In this document: piece after piece, positions 1 to 11,382 of the stretch
Position numbering within the stretch: the stretch's first letter is position 1
Layout of the letters: the number at the start of each line of letters is the position of its first letter
Source: Tenodera sinensis
Taxonomy: Eukaryota > Arthropoda > Insecta > Mantodea > Mantidae
DNA: 64,000 nucleotides
Assembly (NCBI GenBank): GCA_030765045.1
Contig: CM060966.1
Span: 66,151,921 to 66,215,920 of the forward strand
Direction of reading: 5' to 3'
Translations under genes and position numbers: made by a program
The notes under the pieces: model-generated
What the model was told of the DNA's origin: nothing
Database searches by the model: none
Seen by the model: only the letters and a program-made list of their open reading frames with translations

Positions 1-239
1 CAATCTTCGGTCTTAGTAAGGACACAGTAAAGACGTAACAAAATTCTAATAGCGATTGGCAAATCTAAAACGTTACTTGGTCGTAAATAAAAGTGTTTTA
101 AGGAGAGTTCCGGCTTTTATTGCAAGTACTCACGCATACCCTGAGATTAAGATCCATGCCGAGCAGTCCGGAGCAGAAATCAACTGAGAGCAGCATTCCG
201 CTTAGGATAGTGGAAAGGAGGGGTGATAATTTCGCATTA
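1..239 (+). repeat. E1 5' LTR, 3' part only
   Basis: Direct repeat of 6152-6390, ending in CGCATTA where the 3' copy ends CGCATCA. It is followed by the primer-binding site. The left part of the LTR is missing because the window starts inside it; from the 3' copy (687 bp) about 450 bp are out of view. Confidence 0.9.
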
Positions 240-241
240 TA

Positions 242-260
242 TGGTGCCCAACGTGGGGCC
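242..260 (+). other. E1 primer-binding site
   Basis: TGGTGCCCAACGTGGGGCC lies two to three bases after the LTR end. TGG at the start is the complement of a tRNA 3' CCA, and the sequence resembles primer sites of other Gypsy elements. The tRNA species is not assigned. Confidence 0.7.
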
Positions 261-462
261 GAACAGCACTAGAACCGGACCACAGTGGAGCTGAACAGCA
301 AAGCAGCATAAGAACAGACAGGAACGCCAAAGGGAACCAGGACCACGAGCACAAGGGGATCCGCATCAAAGCAGCAGTAGCAGGTAGCAGATAAAAAGGT
401 ACTGAGTGAAAAAAACGTTTATTTTTATGTTCTGGTAGTAGATGTATTTGAGAAGTGGGAAG

Positions 463-2293
463 ATGATAGAGCAGGCTGATGTAACTATGGATGTTCAGGA
501 GGGTGATGTAAATAATGATATAGAGAATGTAGAAAATGTAGAGGATAGGAATGTGCAAAATCAGGCACAACAGTTAGGGGAGAGCATAGTGAGCAAGGAA
601 AGTTCAACTTAGAGTTTCGCCATGGATAGCAATATGTATGGGTCACTTATGGCGCTGTTAAACAATTTAGGAAATAAGATAGGAGCTGGTAGAGAAGAGA
701 TAAGAACTAGTAGTCAGAATATTAGTCGGGATTTAACAGAAAAGATAGAAAACAGAAAGAGTTAAGGGAAGAAATGAAAACTAATAGGGAAGAAATGAAA
801 GCGAGTAGTCAAAATATCAGGGAGGATTTGACAGAAAATATGAAAACTAGTAGTCAGATATTAACAAAATAGATAGAAACTAATAAGGAGGAGATGAAGG
901 AAATAGGGAATAAAATAGAAAACCAACAAAAGTTCTTACAAAGTTTTAAAGACGAGGTCAGAAGCGAAATTGAAAATGTGAGACTAGAGGTTAGGGAAAA
1001 TCAAGAGCAGTTTAGGGAGGAAATAAAGATTGTAAAACAAGAAATTAGTACAGGAATAGGAGAAGATATAAGAATTGTAAGACAAGAGGTTAGTGAAAGG
1101 TTAGAAAAAGAGAACCGAAAATTGATGGAAGAACTAAGTCAGGGATTAGTTAAAGAACGGGAAGTTATAAGTAAAGAGTTAGAAATACACAGAAGTCTGA
1201 GAAAGAAAATAGGAGATTAACTGAGGCGATGGATGAAGCAGGTGACAAAATTAAAGAACTTTTTGAGAGAGTAAGCATTTCTGATAATGTTAGTAATTCA
1301 GCAGGCAGTAACATAAGCAGTGTAACAGTACGGAATGAGGCGGTGCAACATGAGCCAGCTAACCTTCAAATGCTGAATTTAGGTCCCAGCACTTCTAATA
1401 ACCACAATACTGCAAATGTGACGAGAAATGGCGGTCCACATGTTCCATGGCCTAACCACATTCTTAGCGAAATATCACCACCGATTTTTGAGAATGAGGA
1501 ATCTGAGGATCCTAAAGCCTTCGTTAATAGCATGCAGTAATATTTTATTATAAAGGGTATACCCGAGGTATATAAAATGACAGTGGTGCGCAAGTGCTTT
1601 AAAGGAAACGCATCTAATTGGCTTGAATTATCTGTGGGATTAGAGCAGAATTACGCTACATTCAAAGAGATATTTTTAAATCGATAACTGGGGGACAAAC
1701 AGACAAGCGAGTGTTCGTTTGGAACTCAGTAATGGTAAATATAATCCCCGTAAGGATCATTCGTTGGTTAATTATTTTGTGGGAGTGGCCAGGAAGTCGA
1801 GGATAATTGACCCGCCAATAGCAGAAAGGGAATTAATCAATCAGGTAACCATCCACTTTCCAGAAACAATACAACACTACATAATTATTGCAAGACCGGT
1901 TATTGCTTGCCTTAGACAGAAACAAAGATCAAAACGAAGTCAGTCAGGGTAACAATTTTGTGAAGAATGAAAGAAGTCCCAGAAAATTCTTCGGGCAGGG
2001 GGCACATTCAGGAAACAGTAGAAATTACGATACTAGGGAAAGATACCACGGGCCCGTACCAAAAAATGACAACAATGAGAACCAAAGGAGAAATAACTTT
2101 GAGGGTAGTTATAGGGGAAGAGCGAAAAGCTCAAGTCAATTTTATGCACACCAATAGGTATCTAAGAGATAGAAGGGGGCAGTTTCAAAGAAACCGACGT
2201 TATTCTGGGAATAATTATAGTGGTAATGGTAATAATGGATATAGGTCTAATTCTCCAAGGCAAGATGATAGAAATAGAAGTGGGAGAAATTAG
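463..2293 (+). pseudogene. E1 gag pseudogene
   Basis: Starts at ATG 463 and hits a stop at 610-612 after 49 codons. Further gag-like segments follow in several frames. 894-1220 encodes a charged, heptad-like coiled coil rich in E, K and R. 1229-1685 encodes the part best conserved with E2, around PPIFENEESEDPKAF and CFKGNASNWLE, with in-frame stops at 1538-1540 and near 1685. 1719-2293 encodes an Asn/Arg/Gly-rich basic tail with no CCHC knuckle. A retroviral-type structural protein is the known role of this position; the coiled coil followed by a basic RNA-binding-like tail fits. At least four stops or frame changes make it non-functional. Confidence 0.75.
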
Positions 2294-2521
2294 CCTATTC
2301 AGGATGGTAGAGTTGATACGCTCAATAGGACAAAACAATGGATGGGGCAAAAGGTACCGTTAGGAAGCGAACCCGGGAACCTCGAATAATGGAAATGGGA
2401 CAGGCGCGGTTAGCAAGGTGCCGGAAAACTACGCACCCAGTCAAACTCGCCTTCAGAGAAGATTGGGAAGAATTCCTATCGTGAGAAGTACACGGAAAGT
2501 AGGGATAATAGAAGGCAACTA

Positions 2522-5393
2522 ATGATAGAGAAGCATAGGGATAGAAAAGATAGGCTAGAAGAAAATAAAATGTTAACAGATCCACCAAGGGTAAAGGTTG
2601 GCAGCCATCGGAAACAATTTCAGGCAATAATTGATACAGGTGCTAACACTACCGTGTGTTCACAGAATTTTTATGAAGAGTTATTAAGCAGTGGGTTAAA
2701 ACTGATATCTTTGCCAGTAAATGAAATATATTGCTTGGTAGCAATGGGAAAGAGAAAGGAAAGGGTACGGTTTCAGGTCATGTTGAATCTTGAAATTTGT
2801 GGTAAAATTATTGACGTATTATTTTTACTAGTACCTAGGCTTGTTACAGATATCATAATCGGGTGTGATAGTCTCTATGTATGGAACGCTATTGTGAACT
2901 ATGAACATAAGTTTTTGAAAATCGATACTGAACCAGATACCATAGTCATACCCTTTCTAGAGGACAGTAATTCGGGAATAATTGCCAGGGATCAGGTAGA
3001 GGAAGAAATTCAAGGGGAGACATTCTTTGTAGAAGTGATAAACATTGGAGCTATGGAATTAGCGGAAGTTAAGTTAGAGGAACATGACGAAATTGATACA
3101 CAAAACGTAGCACACAGAGGATATAATAATTTTTATAAGAATTTTGGAGAAAAGAAAAACCAAGAAAATCCCAGGTTAGGCTCGAATGAGAAGAATGTAA
3201 ATACGTATGATGAGGTAGATGACTGTGTCGAACTAGAAAATTTGTTGAAAGACCAAGTTAACCAAGCTTGTAGACTAAGTGAAAAACAAAAAGGGGAATT
3301 ATGGGAAATTTTAATAGAAAATAAAGAAGTTTTTACCGAAAAGCCTGGAAAGTGCATCAATTACACCCATTGGTTTGAAATGACTGCTATAAAACCATGC
3401 ACGCATAAAGCTAGAGCAATCCCTTACGCTATTAGAGAGGAAGTAGATAAAGTCATCCAAACAATGTTATCAGACGGCGTAATAGAAATTTCCACTTCTG
3501 AATATATCAACCCACTATGTATAGTTCACAAAAGTAACGGGAAGGCCAGAGTAACCTCGGACTCGAGAAAGTTAAATTCTCATTGTCAGCCGGATCGCTT
3601 TAGACCTGAAAGTGTGGATGTAATCTTGAATAAATTACGTAGAGGAAAGTTCTTTTCAGCATTAGATCTAGCCTCTTCCTTTTGGGGAAACATTAAAGAA
3701 ATTTGTGGCACAATATGTCGATGACTTTATTATATTTTCTAATAGTATAGAAGACCACCTTGAACAACTAAAGTATGTGCTAAGTAGACTCAGAGAAGAC
3801 GATATGATATTAAAACCCAGTAAGACAGCGTTCTTTGTCAGGCAAACGGAATTTTTAGGATACATCATTTCCGAGGAAGGGATTAGGCTGAACCCCGCTA
3901 GAATAGAAAGTATCAATAAGATCCCAGCGCCAAGAAATATAAAACAACTTAGAGGAGGTTTTTAGGAATCCTCAATTATTAATCCAGGTTTATAGTGGAT
4001 TTTGCGTCAGTGGTAACTCGCTTACGATCATGGAGAGGGGGAACTGAAGAAGAAGAACAAGAAGAAGAAGCCTTTGCGCACGTTAAGAGCTTATTCGCGG
4101 CTTCCATTTTATTACAGAAACCCAGGGAGGATTTACCCTATATAATCTATACCGACGCATCAGGTAAAGGATGCGGTGCTGTCTTGACTCAGAAAGATGA
4201 ACATGAGAATAACCATTTGATCGCAGTAGCCTCGAGAAGCATTTCTAGAACAGAATCGCAGTCGTGCACCACTGAGAAAGAAATAGCTGCCATTTTCTTT
4301 GCGCTGACAAAATTTAGGGAATGTGTTTTCAACCAACCCATAACGGTGTATCCTGATCATGTAAGTTTAGCTTTCATGAACTCTTGTAAGCTGACCAACA
4401 CGCGTATCTCCAGACATGTTCATGAAATTACGTCCCATAAAATTGAAATAAAATATATACCTGGAAATCAAAATATTTTCAGTGACTTATTGTCCAGAAT
4501 GAAAGAGAAGCAATCAATACCAGATACCCTTAGTGATAATAAACACGGTATTACAGTTTTGTACCTCGAGACGGTAGAAGGGCAGAGACTGTCGAAACAA
4601 TTGTTAAAGGTAGCAAAATTACAGAACGAAGACGAGGAAATTAAGAAATTGATGAAGAACGCAAAGCCCATTACAGAAACCATGTTTGATACCGTGGGAA
4701 CGTATGAGGGTAAACTTTATAAATTGTACGGCAGGACAGAACCTAAAAGGAAAGTCATTGTAAATGAGTCTTTACACAACACTTTGATTATAGCCTATCA
4801 TAGCCTATCATAAGTCCTTGGAACATACGGGAAGTGATAGATTAATTTTAGCGATAAGTGACCATTTTTACATCAAACAACTTGCTAGGAAGGTAAGGAA
4901 AGTGTGCTCAACGTGTGAACTTTGTCAAAGGGCCAATCCATTAAACTTAAAATTTAACATAAAATATATAAAATATGGCCAAGCCATTATAAGAAAAATA
5001 AAGAACGTGTTAGTTACAGCCGATGCACATGGGGAAATGCCCGAAGGCCAATATGGATGCAGATATATTTTTGTATTGTATGATGTGTTTTGTAAATTCG
5101 TAAAAATCTACCCTGTAAGAAGTATTACTAGTAAAACTTATGTGGGCAAAATTGTGAACGATTATATCCCTAAATATGGTCAAATGGAAGCAGTATTAAC
5201 AGATAACGCGACTGTGCATCGCAGTAAAATATTTAGGGAAACGTTGAATGAACAAAATGTCAAACTCTATCATTGTTCCTCTTATTTTACTTCCGGAAAT
5301 CCAACAGAACGTATATTGAAATATCTAAACCAGCAAAGACTTGCAAAATTTTATATAGAAACGGAAGATAAGAGAAAAGAAATATGTAAATAA
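2522..5393 (+). pseudogene. E1 pol pseudogene (protease, RT, RNase H, integrase)
   Basis: 2522-3724 encodes an aspartic protease with DTGANTTVCSQNF and a flap region, then RT fingers (ARAIPYAIREEVDK, ALDLASSFW). There the copy has lost about 45 residues compared with E2 and shifts frame. 3705-3965 resumes at QYVDDF, the RT active site, and EFLGYIISEEGI. Another frame change occurs near 3960. 3995-4813 gives RNase H (YTDASGKGCGAVL). A 10-bp tandem duplication at 4791-4810 shifts into the integrase frame 4818-5393, with zinc-finger HxxxH/CxxC, a DAHG aspartate, LTDNATVH and NPTE as the D,D,E triad. The integrase then lacks the roughly 120-residue C-terminal region seen in E2. Confidence 0.9.
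4791..4810 (+). repeat. 10-bp tandem duplication disrupting E1 pol
   Basis: TAGCCTATCA occurs twice head to tail. The corresponding place in E2 has a single unit (TATGGCATACC). A 10-bp gain is not a multiple of three, so it separates the RNase H and integrase frames. Confidence 0.85.
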
Positions 5394-5703
5394 TAGTCGA
5401 TAAGATAATTACAATTGTAATCATGAAAAGGGGTATAATTATGTATTTATTGAGTGTGAATTTTGTGCAAATGTTTTATTTGAATTATGTGAAGGGTAAT
5501 TTATATGTATAATCAATGTTTACAGAGAGAACATAGCTATGTTATAAGTGTAAAGGAAATTGAGAGTAACCAATGGTAAAAATTATGTAGCTAAGTGAGG
5601 TTTGCCGATCGATCGCGTAATATATTAGGAAGGAAATTGTTTTCGGGCAAGACATAAACATTGCAATATTATTGTATAATATGACAATGTCTATGGGGGC
5701 ATT
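5394..5703 (+). other. E1 3' untranslated region with polypurine tract
   Basis: AT-rich with no coding signal after the integrase pseudogene. ATGGGGGCATT at 5693-5703 directly precedes the LTR and is matched in E2 (ATGGGGGCATT before TGAAACC). This marks it as the plus-strand primer (polypurine tract). Confidence 0.7.
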
Positions 5704-6390
5704 TAAAGCCGAAATCGTGAACGCCATAATTATGGACATAATACTGCGTCACATGGTAGAATTAAATAATCAGGAAACGTTAAAATCGTTGCGTGTATAA
5801 AGGTACAAAATCTGGGAGGATTGGTTACGGTTAAAATTGTCAAAAAGGCACGAAATGTCACAGACAAGTCATTAGGGGCAAGCGTCAGGTAGTCAGCTTT
5901 CCTGGAAATCGCTTAATGCAGGTGTTGGAGAGGAAAACAAGGGGTGGTCGAGGAGGCTTCTTCGAAACCCGCTGCCGTCGTAGGGGTAATTAAGGGGTGA
6001 AGGCATAGATAGCGTCATGACGCACAGACACTTGCCTTCCAGAACCCGAAGAGAGCGTGTCGGTGGGACACTGGCTTTCCAGATCGCGAGCAAGTCAGGT
6101 AGACTTACCTTCCGGACCTCGAGTGTGAGGACACACGACAGTTTCCAGTAACAATCTTCGGTCTTAGTAAAGACAGAGTAAAAACGTAACAAAATTCTAA
6201 TAGCGATCGGCAAATCTAAAACGTTACTTGGTCGTAAATGAAAGTGTTTTAAGGAGAGTTCCGGCTTTTATTGCAAATACTCACGCATACCCTGAGATTA
6301 AGATCCATGCCGAGCAGTCCGGAACAGAAATCAACTGAGAGCAGCATTCCGTTTAGGGTAGTGGAAAGGAGGGGTGATAATCCCGCATCA
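5704..6390 (+). repeat. E1 3' LTR (687 bp)
   Basis: Begins TAAAGCCGAAAT by alignment with the E2 LTR start TGAAACCGAAAT (the canonical TG has decayed to TA) and ends CGCATCA. Its last 239 bp match the window start. The promoter and polyadenylation signal are not clear by eye. Confidence 0.82.
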
Positions 6391-7010
6391 AAATAGAACT
6401 GCCTAGGATGTTCGCCAAGGGCGAGAAGGTTTACCCCCCTTGGCTGTCTGGCACGCGCCATGCCTGGGATGACCGTACACCGGCAGTCCACGATGCCTAT
6501 TTCAAGTATCCGCACGTGTTTTTTACAATTTGTGTCAGGCTACATTGACCGTCGATGTATTTACACCGATGGGTCAAAGAGCACCAACGGTATTGGATAT
6601 GCTTATGTTTATGGAACCGAACCACATACATTTGGTTTTCCAAATAGCACTTCCATTTTTAATGCAGAACCTCTCTAGCGCACCTTCGAGATTCTCTGCA
6701 GCTGCCTGCCAGACTTGCAGAGGTCTTGGCGGATGACAAAACAGCGGTTGATAGAGTTTTTAAGTTTTAGCGCAGTGTAGCATACATTTGTGGATTTAAA
6801 ACTTTAGATATCTTCTTTATGCTTTTTGACATATTTATCACCTAGTTTCATTGTCACTGTTTTTTACGTTAATGCATATATTTTGTTTGTTACTAATGAT
6901 TTTATTTTTGATTCAAATTTATATCTGGCTATTGCCATGCATTTTTTAAGGCGCTGATGACCTGGAAGTTGATCACCTTTAAACCTACAAATAAAAGTGT
7001 ATATGTCTTT
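6391..7010 (+). pseudogene. LINE 3' fragment with RNase H domain
   Basis: 6520-6678 encodes IYTDGSKSTNGIGYAYVY, the first catalytic motif of a cellular-type RNase H as found at the C terminus of ORF2 in I/R1-type LINEs. The reading frame changes near 6460 and 6678, and the rest of RNase H is lost. A 3' tail follows (GATGACCTGGAAGTTGATCA, then AAACCTACAAATAAA), which is the style of LINE 3' ends. This lineage differs from the Jockey-like LINEs elsewhere in the window, where I saw no RNase H. E1 directly abuts its left side. 7011-7235 shows nothing recognisable. Confidence 0.65.
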
Positions 7011-7235
7011 ACAGCTCGTACTTCACGCGAAATTAGTCGAGATTGAATGCTTAAAACCTTTTTGTTTCTTTTCTGTGACGTAGGTAAGCGAATTCGACAC
7101 TAGAAACCTTGTTGGCTCGCCACTTAACTTGGTGCGTACTTGCACGGCGATTTCGACGTGCACACACGTTTAAGATTTTCGAAAAACTCCCCCAATTTCA
7201 CCTTTACGCCTCTATATAGAAGCTTGTACCTTCCC

Positions 7236-7250
7236 GACCTGATGAATTTG
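7236..7250 (+). repeat. SINE target-site duplication, left copy
   Basis: GACCTGATGAATTTG, identical to 7657-7671 on the far side of the SINE. Confidence 0.92.
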
Positions 7251-7656
7251 GCGGCGCCATAGCCGAGCGGCTAGAGCGTTTGCCTACCACCCAGGCGGCG
7301 AGGGTTCGATCCCAGAGACCCGCATGTGGTATTTGTGGTGGACGAAGTGGCGTCAGGACGGGTTTTCTCCGGGTTCTCCGGGTCCCCTCGTCACTCATTC
7401 TACCAATTGCCCCATTGTCACCTTGCAAATCATCGATTTCACTTGCATTTCTTATCATCCTTTTCCTCACTATCATACCTGGTGCTTGACTGACCACCCG
7501 CTTCCAGGTCTTCACTCTGTCCGGTCCATAGGTCCCAGTGCTCCCCGACAGGCGTCTGACCCTAGGCACTGGCTTATAAGTCCTAGGATCTGTAAGTCCT
7601 ACAAAGGGGAGGGTAATCAGGTAAAGAAGAAGAAGAAGAAGAAGAAGAACAAAGAA
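7251..7656 (+). mobile_element. Complete tRNA-derived SINE with AAG tail
   Basis: The first 70 bases look like a tRNA: box A TAGCCGAGCGG near 7261, a plausible anticodon stem (GCCT/AGGC) and box B GGTTCGATCCC near 7302. These form an internal RNA polymerase III promoter. The D-arm resembles Leu/Ser-type tRNAs; I do not assign the parent. A body of about 300 bp follows, containing GGGTTTTCTCCGGG, a style of sequence seen in the central part of many invertebrate SINEs. It ends in an AAG repeat at about 7624-7649. Perfect 15-bp duplications flank it, as expected for LINE-mediated insertion. SINEs encode no protein and depend on a partner LINE. With the identical TSD it looks fairly young. Confidence 0.92.
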
Positions 7657-7671
7657 GACCTGATGAATTTG
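7657..7671 (+). repeat. SINE target-site duplication, right copy
   Basis: GACCTGATGAATTTG, identical to 7236-7250. Confidence 0.92.
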
Positions 7672-8398
7672 TATTGGTCGGTTGGCACACGCTGCGAAAA
7701 AAATTTGAATTTGGTGCGAACATTTTTGTCCTTATTGGGTGAGCCAAATCTACACTTACCATATTTTATGTTTGGCGTGAAATTGGAACTTCCCCTGAAA
7801 TCACTGAAGTCTACCTCTTTTTCGTTGCGCCGATTATTTCATGAAGAAGATCTCATCGGCCTTTGAACAATAGGCTTGCGACCGCATGGTGTCATAAAAA
7901 CCCGGCGCTGGGTTCTGGAAAGCACCATTTTAGCTCTCAAAACTCTTCCTTTTGGGTAATTTTTCAACGTTACTTATTATTTTAACACAAAATACTCTAA
8001 CGATATCAATTCTTAATCTATGCCTCAACTAAATATTTACAGATTACCTACCTAATATCATATAAATTACCGTAACACTATTTATATACATGGATCACAA
8101 GTATTTATAATGACAATCGTTAACATACATTACAAGTATTTACATTTGTATTAGAAGTCAGCCTTGACGTTTCTGGCTCAGCAAGTTTGTCTACAGATGG
8201 TGCGATCTGTTTTCTTGTATTCGCGAAATTAACCCCACAACACTCGTTATTTGACAACATTGTATTATACACTACGAAAATTTGTTAGCAAAGAGTAAGT
8301 AAGTAAGCCCTAACTTACACGAAACACTGAACATTGCAATAAAAGTAGTCAATTTAATGAAGTCACGTGCGTTGAACTGGCGTCTTTTAAAATAAATG
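7672..8398. other. Unassigned AT-rich DNA
   Basis: No credible coding region, RNA gene or known repeat is recognisable here by eye. Confidence 0.6.
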
Positions 8399-8870
8399 TG
8401 TGAAGAGATTAGGCGCCGGGCAACCAAATTTTACGACCAGTTTCCACAACATCGGAGCGCCCTGGTTAGGGCTCTTGGGGACTACATCCCTAGAGAACGC
8501 ACGCTTGTGCGACACCGGGTTCCCCGCATGGCTTGCGGGCACCCCCGGTAACACAGGAGCTACCCCATCAACAGCGCAAGCTGAGCTCCTTACAGTCCTT
8601 CCAAGAGAAGATTGGAAGTCAAAATTTTCGCCAAATATCCATATTTGGACCACCCACCAGCAGTGCCCAACGGTAGTTGCACACTGAAACTATCACCCGA
8701 TGAGGAGCATAAACCTATGTTACCTCCTAGCAGCCCACAATCCCCATTCTTCACCAGCTATCCTACAAAATCCTAATCCCGTCATACAGTGGTTAAGCCC
8801 TAAAAGGGCAGGTACACGAATGACACACCTCGGGCTGTTCTCAGCCTGTCATCTGGTAGTCTAGTCTATG
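8399..8870 (+). pseudogene. LINE family E: ORF2 C terminus and 3' UTR fragment
   Basis: 8399-8551 is open for 50 codons to TAA and encodes the end of a LINE ORF2 (EEIRRRATKFYDQF, ALVRALGDY, RVPRMACG). It matches 55620-55774, where the same C terminus (RVPRMACGYIP) ends a family E copy. 8552-8870 is the matching 3' UTR: CCCTAAAAGGGCAGGTAC and CGGGCTG...AGCCTGTC correspond to 56050-56110. Only the last few hundred bases of the element are present, the usual 5' truncation of LINE insertions. No TSD found. Confidence 0.75.
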
Positions 8871-10557
8871 AGAGCTACACACATTCAATTGTTTTTGCAC
8901 ACCGAGGTGCGGGGTTATCATGATGACCACTATTGAGTCGTCTTTTTGAACTGAAAAGTGATCTGATGAGAAATTTTGGAGGTGACGAATCCATTTGCCA
9001 ATTAACGTATTTGACGGATATATTCAACAAGTTTAACGAACTCAATCCTCAACGCCATGGTTTTGACAGAAATATTGTTAAAGCTCGTAAGAAGGTAAAG
9101 GGGCTTTATAAGAAAGTTTTGTTTTGGAGTAAGTTAATACTGCACTTTCTGCAACTTTGTTGGAACATAGTGCACGAAAAGACTTAGTATTGCTGATGGA
9201 CTTTTAGAGATAATCAAATTCTAGCTTGCAAATCTCAGGTAGGGTTTCCAGGTCTTATTGTTTTTCCCGTTAAGTTGCACGTTTTTTTTTTTTTTTTTTT
9301 TTTTTTGGTTAATCTTACATTTTACATTTTTCCCCTCCCGTAAGACGGTTTCTTCCGTTTTTCTACTTTTCGGTAAGGGAAACAAATCGCAAAATGCAAT
9401 TAGAAATGTTCTGATAGATTGCATTGCTGTGTAACCATATGCTTATTTCGAGAACGTGGTAACAGCAATAAAATACAGTTGGCTATTCTGTACCGCGAGA
9501 ACGCATATGCAGCATCATAGTTTGTTTTTATGTTTTCGTCCTTGTATTTTGTTTGACATAGCTGGAAAATATACGTGTTTGTTTATAATGTAGACCGTAG
9601 AACCAAGCAAGCCCTTAACTGAAGAACAAAACATTTCTAATATGTGCAAAGTTAAGGTAAGTAATAAGTATTTGCTTAGAATGAAAGTATTATAGTGGGT
9701 GTTAACATTGTTAAACTTTTAGGACTATATTATTTTATGAAATTGAATTAATTTTATATTTCGATTTTCATTTAAGTTCAGTTCATTTAATTTCGGAAAT
9801 TAATGGATCTTCACTGAAGTGATAATAAGATGCACTAAGGAATTGAGTGAGTCTGAGTTACAGGTGGTAGTAAACTTTCCATATTCATGCAAACCATTTT
9901 TTTTTTAGAAATTGCAAAATGTGATGCAAAATCTGAAAAGAAATACCAACAATAAAAGTGCTCGTGACAAAAATGAGTCTCGAAAAATCTATTTTGGCGA
10001 TTACTTGTGTCGGTAAAAAAACTTCCTTTTTTTCCCTAAAATGGGGAATAATCACCTTTTTTCGTAGAGAAAACCTGGCAACCCTAATCTCGTGTTAGAA
10101 CGTTTAAAATACTTTCCAGAAATTGAGAAAGACGATACTAAACTATAATGGATTACAAATCCGTTTTGCACCACCGTCATCAATTCCTCTCATCTTCCGT
10201 AAAATAAAAAGAAAAGTCTTTTGTAAGAGTCCGTTGACAATTCACTGAAAATAAAAATGTAAAACATGTCAACTTATGATTTCTATTGTTATGAACTTAG
10301 TGACTGCCATTACATATGTTCCATTCCCCTCGGCTTATTTGATGACTGGGTTCTCTGCGTTGACAGCAATCAAAACGAAACAAAGAAATCCCTTGAATAC
10401 AGGATCACCATTGATACTTGCACTAACGAAGATTCAGTCTCGAGTAGAGGAGCTGATGTGCAGAAAAAGAAGCTCAGCCATCTCAATAATGGCCAGAAGC
10501 ATACATAAATTTAATGAAAAACTGAAGCTGTTAAGAGTGAAGCAACAGAACATAAGG
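8871..10557. other. Unassigned DNA with a 25-T run
   Basis: A T25 homopolymer lies at 9282-9306, perhaps the tail of an unrecognised minus-strand retro-insertion. The open frames at 8933-9187 and 10266-10560 are short and have no recognisable domain. Nothing else can be supported. Confidence 0.5.
9282..9306. repeat. Poly-T homopolymer (25)
   Basis: An uninterrupted run of T after GCACG. Read on the minus strand it is a poly-A tract. I could not identify an element upstream of it. Confidence 0.9.
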
Positions 10558-10762
10558 TAAAAACAAATTTAGAAACTAAAATCTTCGCTTACTTTAATAT
10601 TTGCAGTAAGTTCTTGAAATATTACTTAGGCATATATTTCATGACGATTCCACCACATTTTCAATGCTCTATTTAAATGCTCTGTTTTCATACTTAATAT
10701 TTCAAGAACTTGCAGCAAATATTAAGCTAAGTGAAGCTTTTGGTCTCCAAATTTGTTTTCAT
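10558..10762. repeat. Foldback (inverted-repeat) element, MITE-like
   Basis: The left arm 10558-10629 is close to the reverse complement of the right arm 10691-10762. Matching blocks include AAACAAATTT, TTTGCWGYAAG and GTTCTTGAAATATTA. Identity is around 80-85% by eye, with a loop of about 60 bases. The transcript or single strand could form a hairpin of some 70 bp. It has no coding capacity. No clear TSD, so MITE status is an inference. Confidence 0.75.
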
Positions 10763-11378
10763 TTTAGACACATAAATTTATATAACTTTTTGTGTGTTTG
10801 CTATCTGTAACGTGGTTCCTGTATTTGTTTTACACATTTATAGCATAATCCTCCTTTTTGTAGAGTTTAATAACTTGTAAATGTTGTAATTATATTTTAG
10901 ATATGGTTATGTATAATTTAAATTAAGGATAATTCAGGGGTAGACCTGCGGTCACAGGCTGGTACGAAAGATACGTGAGCAAACAGATTGAATACCAGTG
11001 CTCAAATGCAGTGTTTTTCAACCTTTTTCATGACACGACCCCTCTAGTATAAAAAATATTTCGCGACCCCCGACCTTTTTTTCATGTATGTTAAAAATAT
11101 ATAATCCATACAACAATTTTAGACTTTTGCGTTATTAGGATTCGGATGTAAATATATAATTAAGTACGTAAAACGTATAATTTTAAATCGAATACGTGGC
11201 CAATTGATACCTAACAAATACAAACATATTGTTAGGACCAAGATTCCCAGCGCCATCTGTTGGTAACACACGGAACTAGTACAGGTTCCGCGAAAGGTCC
11301 ACAAGTTTCGAGACGTTTCGTTACGCTTTGCGATGATTCTCGCTAGAATGCGCTGGCCTATAAATAGGGCGGTCGATC
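10763..11378. other. Unassigned DNA with hAT-terminus-like and core-promoter-like motifs
   Basis: CAGTGTTTTTCAACC at 11009-11023, followed by CACGACCCC, resembles a terminal inverted repeat of hAT transposons of the ZBED/Charlie type. No matching right end was found nearby. TATAAATAGGGCGG at 11360-11373, directly left of the E2 insertion, looks like a TATA box and may be the edge of another LTR or a promoter cut by E2. Confidence 0.4.
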
Positions 11379-11382
11379 GCGG

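Larger units (their letters stand above)
1..6390 (+). mobile_element. E1: decayed Gypsy-class LTR retrotransposon, left end outside window
   Basis: Positions 1-239 repeat at 6152-6390 without gaps (about a dozen mismatches by eye, about 5%), marking 5' and 3' LTRs. Between them, in Gypsy order, are gag-like coiled-coil and capsid-like sequence, an aspartic protease (DTGA), reverse transcriptase (YVDD), RNase H and integrase. There is no envelope-like sequence after integrase. Every coding segment is broken by stops, frameshifts or deletions, so this copy cannot make proteins. The closest relative in the window is E2 at 11383-18977 on the other strand, which shares domain sequence throughout but has different LTRs. 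The left TSD lies outside the window, so the insertion site cannot be verified. Confidence 0.93.

Noticed and set aside
7251..7320. Functional tRNA gene
   Set aside because: Box A and box B are present, but the sequence continues into a SINE body, has flanking target duplications and does not fold with a proper acceptor stem.
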